A stretch of 64,000 bases of DNA from Loxodes magnus (lineage: Eukaryota > Ciliophora > Karyorelictea > Loxodida > Loxodidae): the NCBI GenBank assembly GCA_946699065.1, contig CAMPDV010000451.1:62001-126000 (forward strand). The letters are read 5' to 3'. This document shows, piece after piece, positions 22,501-32,858 of the stretch. Position 1 is the stretch's first letter. Each line of letters opens with the position of its first letter. The notes beneath the pieces are model-generated. The model did not search any database and was not told the origin of the DNA. It saw only the letters and a program-made list of their open reading frames with translations. Position numbers and translations under genes: made by a program.

Positions 22501-23570
22501 AAGTCATTAAAGATGGTTGCTAACTGAAAGAAGGGATAATCCTATCTTAACTAATTACATTTTTCGATAAACAAATAGCAAATTTATAATCAATAATTGA
22601 TATTAAATAACTTCTGAATTAGCTCTAAAAATGATTCGGGATAGTAAAATCTTTAAAAAAATTAAATCTGAATTATTAACTAAGATTTTTGAAATATTAA
22701 AAGATTGGAATTCCTAAGCAACTATAAATTTGATTTTAAAGGAAACTATGCTTTATTTTTCAAGCTAAGAATTAATGAAGAAATTTACAAATAAATAATA
22801 TTTTAATATTAATCTAGAAGAATCTAATATGTCATAATAATAGTAAAATTATTAATCTAAGAAAATCATTCTAAAAACAATCTCTTAACATCTTAATTAA
22901 AATAAAAGTTATGAGTAAAATACAACGAAGCTAGATGACGTCTTAAACATTTTTCTAACTTTTATAAGCTAAAATATAGAGAAAATCTATTTTAAACAAC
23001 TAGAAATTATGTTCTATTCAATAATAGAAATAAATGTGAAGTTACACAGTAAGAGTCTCAAAATTACCTAATGAGATAAAATAATTTGATTAAAATATAA
23101 ACAAAGACATAAAAAATAAGCTTATTCTATGAATAAATAGGACACAAATAGGATTCAAATTAAGTTGAAAAATAAAAGTTTAAAATTACTATAAATTTTT
23201 AATTCTACATTATTTAAAAAAATTTCAGTGATGTAAATTTACTAAAAGTTCAAGTAGAAATAATTATATATTTTTGTGGTAATATATTAATTTTTATTAA
23301 ATTAGTTTTTTACAACTATTTTTTCTAAGCATAAAAATACTAATAAAGCATAGTATTGAATAACGAAAGGTAACTATTAAAAATTTATTTTGCTTCTAAA
23401 GAATAAAAAGTTTGAATTTTTTATAGAAATAAGCGAAAATAATTAAAAAGAAGACTTTTAACACAAAAATTATATTTTATATAAAAAATTAAAAATAAAA
23501 GAAACAAAAGACCATTTGAATAAGAAATATTATTATTTGTTTATAATTGTTTAACAGCAGTATATTATTG
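22501..23570. other. AT-rich stretch, nothing certain
   Basis: A-rich on the plus strand. Some plus-strand frames look protein-like around 22.6-22.8 kb, but no motif supports them. This is where the reverse transcriptase of the LINE would be expected, and it was not seen. Confidence 0.5.
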
Positions 23571-23574
23571 GCCA

Positions 23575-24110
23575 TTTAAAATAAGTTTGATAGTTTGTTG
23601 CTTTTTGTTTGTAGATTTTTTGCTGTATTCTTCTCTTTGGTCCAGTTATTTCTTGCTTCTTGTACTCTTAGGTCCATATCTTTTCGTAAATATCTTCATT
23701 TTTGCTATAATAAAGTTTTCTCTTTTTTTTAGAATCAGTATTTTTATAATTTTGGAATTAAAAATATTTCTTATGCAAATATCATTCGCTGATGCAGTAA
23801 TAATATTTTTTTCTTTTTCCTCATGTCTAAATTTTTCTGTGGTTATTGTTCTTCAATTTCCATAATGTTTTCTCTTAGGTTTTGTTGACTTGATTAGCTT
23901 TTTAACTTTGGAGGAATTTTTCCATCTAAACAACTTTTTCTTGCATCTTCTAAACTTAGTATTTGTCTGGCTGAACTACTCTCGCTTGTAGTTTCATAAG
24001 CGATTTCTCTTTCCTAATTATTCATTCGCATATCTTAAAATCCATTTGATCTACTCCATCAGCTTATTATTTTCCTAGTGGAGTTCTCGAATAAGTAATA
24101 TTAAAATCTA
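23575..24110 (-). mobile_element. Zinc-knuckle element relic, copy 3 (central/C-terminal part)
   Basis: On the minus strand this fossil aligns with copy 2: a stretch around 23.95-24.05 kb matches 15.25-15.35 kb, and the Met-Glu-Ile-Glu-Glu-Gln motif near 23.85 kb matches Met-Glu-Ile in copies 1 and 2. The zinc knuckle itself is no longer recognisable. The N-terminal part is missing. The open plus-strand frame at 23587-23865 is a shadow. Confidence 0.5.
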
Positions 24111-25190
24111 CAAAAGAATGCTAACTTATAAAATTAAATTTAATAACTCTCATTACTTTATTATTCTTGAGAAACTTTGTTAAAAACAAAAAATAAAAAG
24201 CTTTAGAATATTATAACTATAATAAAGGTATAATATATAATAATAGATTATATTATAAAAACAATAAAAAAATACTAAATTTCAAACATTTTAAGACTAA
24301 AATGATAATCATACTTTAATTGACCAATTTTTTTAATATACTTAATCTGTTAAGAAAATATTTAATTAATAAAGCATTTAATAACATTTCTTTATATTTA
24401 TAAATTATTGAAAAATTCAGCTTATTTAATATATAAAAACATATAATAAACAATAAATACTAAAATATATTATTGCAATTTATAAGAAGAGATAGCGTTT
24501 TATAATTCATTAATTTCAAATCGGAAAAATATTTTATAATTGATAAAAGGGATATGGATAGTATCATAGATATTAGAATTTATTTTATATTCTAAATTTA
24601 AAAATAATAATTGATTAAATTATATCAAATATAGTAAAATTCTTAAATAAATAATATATCTGGAATAGATTGAAAATGCAATAAATATTATCAGTTAAAT
24701 ATAATGAATAACTATTATTTGCAAGTATGAATTAATAGAAATTTTAAATTTAATATATTATTTAAAAACAAAAAATATTATGTGAGAATAAAATTAAGTT
24801 TATATGACTAGAAATATTACTAATAGTAAATAAAAAGTTAAATTATAAAATAAATTTTTAAAGATGGATAGGAAAGGAAATAGAGCAAGAAACAGTCTTT
24901 AACCAACAGTAGAAATTAGTTAAATCAATCAAGAATAAATACAAGCAGAAGTTAATATTATTTTTATAAAAAATACTAGAAGTTTAAACAGAAACAGAGA
25001 ACTTATTGAAACGATTACTATTTTAATTAAAAACGCTTTTCTCTTCATAATGCACACCTTTTTGCAAAATAAAAAAACAGAAAAATTGTTCTCAATTTAC
25101 TCTTTTCCAAACACTAACAATTGCACTTTTTACTAACTTTTACCTTTTTATTTAAATTTATCACTTTCTTTAAACTCGTGAAATGAAACA
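24111..25190. other. AT-rich stretch, nothing recognised
   Basis: Very AT-rich. A small Gln/Asn/Lys-rich plus-strand patch near 24.86-25.01 kb could be a coding remnant, without support. Confidence 0.5.
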
Positions 25191-25194
25191 AACA

Positions 25195-25365
25195 AGCTTT
25201 TCTTGATTTGATAAGACGAAATAATGAGCTAAATGCTCTTTAGTTCAGCTGAAGCAATTTACAAGAGGAAAGACTTAATCAACAGAAATAGAGCATAAGA
25301 AGCAAGAAGGATGGGAAAAGGAAAAACTAATAAGCCCGAGTTGTCAATCTCGAAAAAATGAAATT
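25195..25365 (+). mobile_element. Zinc-knuckle family fragment, coil part
   Basis: A short GC-richer fragment. A Leu-Gln-Glu-Glu coil motif at about 25255 is followed 75 bp later by AAGCCCGAGTT and AATCTCG, which are also found downstream of the coil motif at 30.16 kb. In that reading both encode Lys-Pro-Glu and then Ile-Ser. It is an isolated, broken remnant. Confidence 0.35.
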
Positions 25366-26590
25366 TCTTAATTTTATCATTAAACAGTATTAAAAGTTTA
25401 TATAGATGAGTTTAAATTTCTCCAATAAAGAAAAAAAATTATTTTTATTATTAAAGATGAGTAAAAGAAAACAATTACTTCATTCAACAAGAAAAAACAT
25501 TTTAATATTATTTAAACAGTTTTAATAAAATGAATTTATTTTTATCATGTCAAAAAATAAATCTAGATAAATAATAAAATTAATAATTATTTTTTTAATA
25601 ATTCGAAGAAGCTTTAATATTAATTTTGATATAAAAATATTTAAAAATGATTAATTTCGTAAATACTAAAATTAGATAAATAAAAGCAATTAATTTAAAA
25701 TTCAAAATTAATTATTTTTTTAATATGGTAATAAAAATTTAGCAAATTAGCAGTAGTTAATTAAATATTGAAAAAATAATTAAAATATAATTAAAAAATT
25801 ATAAAATTATATCAAAAAAAACTTAAAATATTTGTGATAAATATTTTATAAATAAATGATATTTAAAATCACTTAAATATAATAAAGAGTTAAAATAAAA
25901 AATGTAACAATTTTTAGGATAGTTAAATTTAAATTAACGTTAACTAGATCAATATTTTTTATTTAAAAAATATATAGAATTTCTAATATTATAATAGTAC
26001 TTTTAAAACTTAAAAAATTTGAATCATAAATTTTCTAAAACTAAAAATTGTTAAAGTTTAAATATTTCTATGTTTTTTATGGCTTTCATATTTTACTGAG
26101 AGATGTTGATATAATAATAGTATTCAAAAATATTATAAAATTTTTTGTCACATAAACGGATCTAGCTATATGTAAAATTTTAAAGATCTATATTATGAGG
26201 CTTCATTAATAGTAGAGCAAAATTTGCTAACGGAAAAAACAAAATTAATAAATATATTTAAAATGATTTTAATTTTCATAAGAAACTTAAAAAGGTTGTA
26301 GTTATAAAGGAATTCCATTTTAAAAGAAAATTATTTATGATTGAATATATTTTTCTTTAAGATGCTTGGTTTTAAGCATTAAAATTTAAAAATACTGATT
26401 AATGTCTTTTTTCTAATATTAAAATTACTATTCTTAATAATAAATAAAAATGACTATCTTAAATAAATTTTATTTTTAATTTCAATAATTCGAAATGATT
26501 TAGTATTATGGCATATATAGTCTTTTTTGCTTTTTTAATTATGTATAAGCAAAAAATGGAAAATTGCTAGTAAAAAATGGAATATTTTAT
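25366..26590. other. AT-rich stretch, nothing recognised
   Basis: Extremely AT-rich. No feature seen. Confidence 0.6.
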
Positions 26591-26594
26591 TAGT

Positions 26595-27335
26595 CTTTCT
26601 AGATACTAAAATAGAAGTGTCAATAGGAAGGCGGCTAAAAAAAAATAAAATAGATGATTACATCTTAATCTATCTCTACTTCTTAAAGTAAAGTGAAAGT
26701 TGGAAAAGAACAAATAGAAGAATATAAAAATGGTCATCAATAAAGATTTTAAAACTAAATAGAACAAATGAAGTCTAAAATTTAGAATACCAAAGAAACT
26801 AATTATAGTCAAATTTGTAAATAAGAGGAATAATGAAAAATATTGATTTGCAGAATAATGAATTAACGATTTAAAGATAATAACTCCATATATAATCAAT
26901 TAGTAAATGAAAAATAACAATTAAGATAATTAATCATTACCATTGATAGATCAGTGGAAAAAAATTCTAAACTTAGATAAAAAATTAGAAATCCCAAATT
27001 TATAAATTTAAGATCAGAATTTAGATAAATGAATAGAAAAAATACAAAAAAAGATATTTAAAAAAAACAAAGATAAGAAATCAAGCAATGCTTATGCTGT
27101 AAATAAATATTTTATTTATTAAGAAGTGAATTACCCGAATAAAACTGAATTAAATCTAGCAAAAAGAAACATGAATCTAGATTAAAAAGATATGGATTAA
27201 ATCTTCAGGAACCTATAAGAGAATAAAACTTGCTGGATAAGCTAATAACAAATAGTAATAATCTTCCGCTTAATTAAGAAGGTCCCGGTATCCATCCTTG
27301 TTGAGAAAATGGCAGCCGGTACCTGGTTAAAATCA
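26595..27335 (+). other. Plus-strand coding-like relic, Lys/Gln/Asn-rich
   Basis: The plus strand is purine-rich and two frames give Lys/Gln/Asn-rich proteins. One has a coil-like stretch at 26.7-26.85 kb and a Cys-rich spot near 27.09 kb (Cys-Leu-Cys-Cys). At 27270-27335 GC rises sharply, with GGTCCCGGTATCC and GCAGCCGGTACCTGG. It may be another element relic, but I found no second copy. The minus-strand 97-codon frame is a shadow. Confidence 0.25.
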
Positions 27336-28280
27336 CAGAGAAAGATAAATAATATTTTACATTTAGTTTATAATAATAATAATTCGCAAAAGCTTAATAA
27401 ATATAAAAATAAACTAGGATAGCTATATAAATTATACTAGTTGTAGATCAGTAATAAATTTTACTAATTGAATAATTAAGATTTTGCAACAAAGCTTATT
27501 ATATATTTTTATCTTTTCAAATTTTTCCAAAAATCAAAAATAATGAAATCTTAAGTTTTTTTCTTCAATATTGAACTAAATATTTTTATATTTTTTAAAT
27601 TTTATTAATTTTTAATTTAAAAGTTTAATAGCATTTTTCATTTTTTTTAATCTAAGCAATTAACTTTGCTATAGAAAAAACTTTTTTGATTTGAATAATA
27701 TTAATGACTAATTTATTATATAGAATCAAGCATAGGAGATAAAAAGTTCCTAAATAATTAAATAAAAAGTTCCTCTTACATATTAATTCTGCTAGAGTAT
27801 CATTCTATCTTAACTACTTAGAAAATTTTTATTCAATTTCAATCAAGAATATAAATGCACAAAAATTAATTATATTAAACTAACATAATCTAACCTGATA
27901 ATTTAAAATAAAAAGATTAAGATTTAATTTTTACATTTTAAACTATTAACTTTTTATTTTTTATAGTTATAAATAAATCATTGTTTTCTTTCACAATTTA
28001 ATAGGATTTTTATTTTTTAAGTTGGAACAATTTTTTAATTTTTGATAATATTTTATATATAACTTATATCGCATTACCTAATAAAATAGAGTCCAATAAA
28101 ATATTAATTGCAGATTTTCTATACTTTTTTTTAATTATTTAAAATTACTTTTTTTAGATTTAATAAATTTAACTTATTAATTTAATATTTTTACGCAAAA
28201 TCTAATTTAGTTTTTGTCTTTTACTAGTAATCTTATTAAATATTTTTTAAATATCTTTCTTATTTTTTTCTTATCAGGAA
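27336..28280. other. AT-rich stretch, nothing recognised
   Basis: No gene, repeat or RNA seen. Confidence 0.6.
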
Positions 28281-28284
28281 TTAT

Positions 28285-28824
28285 TCATTTTTGTAAGTTG
28301 CATTGAAAAAAAAATTTATATTTTCTTCTTCTTATATTTCTTTTTTCTGGCCCGACAAATCTCCAAGTTTTAATTTTTGTGCTTTTCGTTTGTGTCTTTC
28401 ACTATTTATAGTAATTCCATGCTTTGAAATTGCTTTCTTCTATAAAGTTTACTATCAGTCGCACAATAAATTTTGCATAGAGATTAATCTACTTTGATTT
28501 CTTGAAACTATACTTTTTATTAATAAATCGCGATTTCTTACTAAGTATCCAATTTTCTTGCTGTACCAGCATATCTTAATTCTCTTCAGTTTTTATTGCA
28601 AGTTATAGTTTAAGTTCAATATCCATATTACTTTTTTTTGGAGTTTTATCCTACTAGTGATCAGCAAGATATTTCATTATAAAATTTTTGAATTCTTTCA
28701 AAAGATTTTAATTTTCGAGTCATATTTTTTGGTACTCAAATTGCATTCTAATAAATTTGCTTTAGGATATTTAATCGGATTTTGTCTGAGATTCGAGAAA
28801 TATAGCTTGACTAAGATCTTCCAT
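28285..28824 (-). CDS. Hypothetical ORF of a two-copy dispersed family, 179 aa
   Basis: An ATG at 28822-28824 opens a minus-strand frame that reaches a TGA at 28285-28287 (180 codons). Two internal TGA (codons 35 and 142) would be Trp. The product starts acidic (Met-Glu-Asp-Leu-Ser-Gln), has a helical middle and a basic end rich in Arg and Lys. The same DNA occurs in opposite orientation at 49798-50310, including the ATG and the following Asp-Leu-Ser. The two copies differ by substitutions and small indels. Family and function are unknown. A dispersed element protein is likelier than a host gene because of the second copy and the surroundings. Broken or not cannot be judged. Confidence 0.45.
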
Positions 28825-28829
28825 AAACT

Positions 28830-29950
28830 ATAAACAATGCTACATTTTTAGCTGAAATATCTTTCTTCCTCTTTTTCAAATTTTATTACTTTTATATTAA
28901 TTTTACATAAATTGTAACTTTAATATTTTAATATCTAAATTAATTCCCTGTTTATTAGAAATAAGGTAACACTTAATTATATTCATTAGTTAAAAATTTC
29001 TAATATCTTTTTATAGCATTGATTCTATAACTTTTCTATAATTAATTAATTTTTATTTATTTTTTACTTAATAACTTTAAATAAAATATCATAGAAACTT
29101 AAATCTATTAAAATAATATAATAAATTTTGGAATTAGTTATAAAGCATATTAAAGGTATAACTTTTTTAATAAAAAGATTTACTTTGATAGTATCATTTT
29201 AAGTTATTAATCTAATTTTATTTCTTTATTTAGTTTTCTAGTATTTTTTATTAAATTCCAGCATCATTTAAACTTTTATTCTTTTCTTCTTTTCTTCTAA
29301 GTTATTATCAGAAAAGTTTTTCTATCAAAGCAAGAATCTACTTATCTGATAAAATTTTGATTGTAATACATTTCGTTTTTAGTCTTTAATAAAATTACAA
29401 AGTGATGATTGTATTATAAAGATAATAGAATTAAGAACTAGAGAATTATCAACTCTGAGAATATTATTAACTATTAGTAAACTAAATAAGCTAACATTCT
29501 CTATTTTAAATACTATAATTCTATTAGAAATTAGCATTTTAATATTTGTTGGAAATATTTTGTTATTAAAGAGTTTCTAAAATAAATTGACTAAATTTAC
29601 CAATTTAAGTATAATTTTGATTTTTTTAAATAGAAATCACTTTAATGATAGGTTGAGTGAACGATTTATTATATAAAATTTATTTAAGCTATTATACCAT
29701 AATATCAGTAAAATAATAAATAGATATCATATAATTAGACGGCACAAAAATAAATCCTATAAATGTTATTATTTTATCTGATTAATTATTAGCAAAAAAT
29801 TAAATGATACTAAAATGATTCTGACTGATTAGGCTAAGAATTATTAAAATTTTGATGATAGGAAGCTTCATATAAGCAATTAACAGATCTGAAGACATTA
29901 AATTTTAATATAAAATAAAAATTTTTCACTCTTTTTTTTAATTTTCTTTG
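28830..29950. other. AT-rich stretch, nothing recognised
   Basis: No convincing feature. Confidence 0.6.
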
Positions 29951-29959
29951 ATTAAATTA

Positions 29960-30250
29960 GAAGATTAGAAGTTCATGAATGCTAACCTTCAGGAAGAAGT
30001 CTAAAAGCTAAAATATCTTGACAGAAGCTCACAGAAAAACTGGAAGAGAAAAATCAACAGGATGCAACCAGAATCGAAAACTAAGTATGTCAAATAGATT
30101 CTTTCCTTAATATTTAAAAATATAAAATAGTGTCTCAACCCAACTAAAAAGAAGGAAAGCTTGGAGAAGCCCGAGTTCATAATCTCGCCAAAATTGGATG
30201 TTCCAAAAATTTCTTTTAAATATCAGGGAACATTAATGCTCTTCTTCAGT
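29960..30250 (+). mobile_element. Zinc-knuckle family fragment, coil part
   Basis: GCTAACCTTCAGGAAGAAGT at about 29978 matches the Leu-Gln-Glu-Glu coil DNA of the relics at 15.45 and 52.55 kb. A Lys/Arg-rich stretch follows, then GAAGCCCGAGTT and ATAATCTCG, shared with the fragment at 25.3 kb. GC is raised over the whole 290 bp. It is an incomplete fossil. Confidence 0.5.
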
Positions 30251-31325
30251 TTGGGCTTTAGATTCCTTTTTTTTGGAAAATTTTTTTAAGTTAAAAGAAT
30301 AGAAAAAAAGAAAAGAAATATTAATTTATTTTTACCATGTGCTTACATAATGAAAAATATATAGAGAATTTATTGAATAAAAAAATTTAAATTTTATTAG
30401 TCTAATAAAATTGAAATATATATAATGGTAATAGTTAAATAGATAAATAAATATAAATATATTTAATAAGAAATTTATTATCAGGAAATTAAATTATTAT
30501 AGGAACTATAAAATTAAATAATTATAAAATTTAAATCTATTTATTTATTTTTCAATTAATTAAAAGGCAGAAAATAAAAAGAGATTAATAATCTTTATAT
30601 AATTAAAAAAGTAAAAAATATTATATTAAATTAATTAAAAGCTAAAGAAACTAATCCCTTGTAATTTCAATTTATAAAATTGTTCTTAAAAACTAACTTT
30701 TTGTACCATTTTTAGAATAAAATAGAAAAAATAGTTAATTTAACCAGCTTTAATTTACTAAATAAAAATCTTATTTATTTCATACTTAAGATTTATAAAT
30801 TAAATTACATATTTTTTACGAAAACTATGATTCTAATGTGAATTTCTATATTTAAATTAATATAAATTATATAATTTTTTAATTTTAGTAAGTCATTTAT
30901 TTTCTTATTTTAATTATACAATTTTTTTATTCTTATAAATAAATTTTATTTCAATTAATTTTAACAACATTTTTTTGATAATTTGTATATATATTTTTAG
31001 TTGTTTATGATTTGAAGAATTTAATTAAATTTTTTTATATTCTTATTTTTTCAAATTAAATCCATTCAAAATTATATTAATCCAAAATTAATTTAATAAA
31101 GATATAAAATAGATTAAAAATTGCTACTTGCTTCCTATAAAGTATATTGATAATGTTTATTTAAATTACTGCTAATAAATCTAAATATATTGTTATTTAT
31201 GAATGCTTTAATTAAATTATTCGTTATCTAAACTTTTTTTAATACAACTTACATTTTTTCAGCAGTTTGCTTCCATTTTTATTATTTTTTTAATTATAAT
31301 AATAATAAAGTAAACTAAATGTTAA
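30251..31325. other. AT-rich stretch, nothing recognised
   Basis: No feature seen. Confidence 0.6.
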
Positions 31326-31329
31326 GAGT

Positions 31330-31440
31330 TTTGGAGTTCTTCGGGATTCCAACCGATTTCGCTCCGCCTTTTTTTTAACGTGGATGTATACCACGGCCTT
31401 TTTTTGAATGTGGGTGGCTATCCACAATGAATTTTTCCAT
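31330..31440 (+). repeat. Tandem hairpin-plus-T-tract modules
   Basis: Two consecutive ~31-bp modules each consist of GCC, a run of seven to eight T, a short linker and a small stem: CGTGG/CCACG (31379-31383 with 31391-31395) and TGTGG/CCACA (31409-31413 with 31422-31426). A third, weaker one precedes them (CGG...CCG followed by GCC and eight T). On the plus strand each reads as a stem followed by GCC and T, like an RNA 3' end. Role unknown. Confidence 0.6.
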
Positions 31441-31626
31441 GTTACCATTAAATAATTTCTATTTATAAATTCCTGAGTCGGTTATTCAAAGTTTGTTTAA
31501 CATCCTTCATGTTTTTATTTCTTCTCTTTTTTTCAATTTTTATCATTTTTATCATTTTTTTTCAATTTTTTAATAAGTGATATTTCGACCTACAACATCA
31601 ACAATTTTTTGTCTATTTTTTTTTAT

Positions 31627-32121
31627 TCAACTAAGGCAAAACTAATTTTTCTATTTGTTCTATTCTTTTAATTAAACTTTTATCAACATTTATTCTATAT
31701 TTATTTCTTAATCTTTTGCTTAAGAAGGGAGGACTTCAATACTCATATTTACCCCTTGTTTGAAATTATTTTAAGACTGAGTATAGAGCTATTGTTCTGT
31801 CACAATATTGTTTTATATAAGCTATTTCCTAAGAATTAATAGTTCGTTATTTTAATCCTCAATGTTATTCATAAGCTCTCTAATTCTTTCTCCTTGATTA
31901 TATGTTTCTTCTTCATATTTAGAAATTAATTTTTTCATCTTTTCCATTTCAATTGAAAGCGAAGTGCTCTCATTAACTTGTCCAACCATTACTTTGCCTT
32001 CTGAAGAGGAGCTTGATAAGTGTTCCATTGATTTCTACTTCTTCTCTAGTTCTTTGTTAGCTCTTCTTCTTGCGTTCCTTGCCTAATTTTTAGATAGTCG
32101 AATATTCTATTCCATTTCCAT
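31627..32121 (-). CDS. Hypothetical coiled-coil protein, 164 aa
   Basis: A minus-strand frame runs from ATG 32119-32121 to TGA 31627-31629 with no internal TGA, so it is open under either ciliate code in which TAA/TAG are Gln; about a dozen Gln use these codons. Residues 8-30 are strongly basic (a run with four Arg and several Lys), residues 34-40 are Ser-rich, and residues 55-105 form an acidic/basic amphipathic coil (Met-Glu-Lys-Met-Lys-Lys-Leu and so on). The tail is Gln-rich. The layout of a basic N-terminus, a Ser stretch and a coil recalls the N-terminal part of the zinc-knuckle family, so it may be a relative that lacks the knuckle. It could equally be a small host gene. The basic segment does not match the bZIP consensus. 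Confidence 0.45.
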
Positions 32122-32799
32122 TTTTTAAAGTTAGACTATAATAAGTATATATGATTGATAATCTTATAGGTGTTTTTCTACTTATTTAAAATAAGATATT
32201 CAACTCTATCACTTTTAAATTAATTTTGTAAATAAATCATAAAATCCAAAAATTAAGTAGATTCAAATAGCAAGAGATAATAATTAGCATATTTTCTTAG
32301 ATTTGTTATTTTAGTGAAATATCTATTTTCAGAGAATTTTAACTTATTACTCCTTTTAACTCTTAGTATTCTTCATAATTTTTTTCTACACAGTCGGAAA
32401 TTTCTCCAACATTTGAAAAAGTTATGATGGCCTGTAAACGAAAGCATCTAACTTAATTCAAATTTTGAAATAAATTGCTTCAACAAATTATAATTTCATA
32501 AAACGTTCTCTTTTTTTAAACTTAATTGCGATTCTATTTCTTTTAATATAATTTTGTTGTTTTCTTCATTTATATTAAAACATATTCTCTAAGAATTACT
32601 TATTAATTCTATTTTTATAGTTTAACACTTAGCTATTATGTTTTATCTTTATATTCATAATAATATTTCAAAATCTTCCTTTAAACAAAAATTTTAATTT
32701 TTTTATGTTACATTTAACTCTTGATTTGATATATAAAATCATCGAAAGAAATTTTTTTTAAATATATGAGTATGTCTTAAATACTATTATACTGATTTT
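32122..32799. other. AT-rich stretch, nothing recognised
   Basis: Upstream side of the 164-aa frame; AT-rich, no motif seen. Confidence 0.55.
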
Positions 32800-32858
32800 A
32801 TAGAATCTTATTATTCATATGAAAGTATAATTTTATACTTGATATAATAAGATTCTAT
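32800..32858. repeat. Perfect 15-bp inverted repeat with nested hairpin
   Basis: ATAGAATCTTATTAT (32800-32814) is the exact reverse complement of ATAATAAGATTCTAT (32844-32858). Inside lies AAGTATAATTTTATACTT, itself a self-complementary sequence. The whole 59-bp block could fold into a cruciform or be the ends of a tiny element. Confidence 0.85.

Noticed and set aside
25330-25360. tRNA-like T-arm (CGAG...CTCG) also seen at 30.17 kb
   Set aside because: The loop is 8 bases and the rest of a tRNA cannot be folded around it; coding remnant is the simpler reading.
31345-31375. RNA polymerase III B-box-like sequence on the minus strand (GGTTGGAATCC)
   Set aside because: One base off the consensus, with no matching A box or cloverleaf.
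31379-31426. Bacterial intrinsic terminators
   Set aside because: The stem-and-T look is right, but the window is clearly eukaryotic nuclear DNA.
32040-32121. bZIP transcription factor for the basic-plus-coil 164-aa frame
   Set aside because: The basic stretch lacks the invariant Asn/Arg spacing of the bZIP signature.
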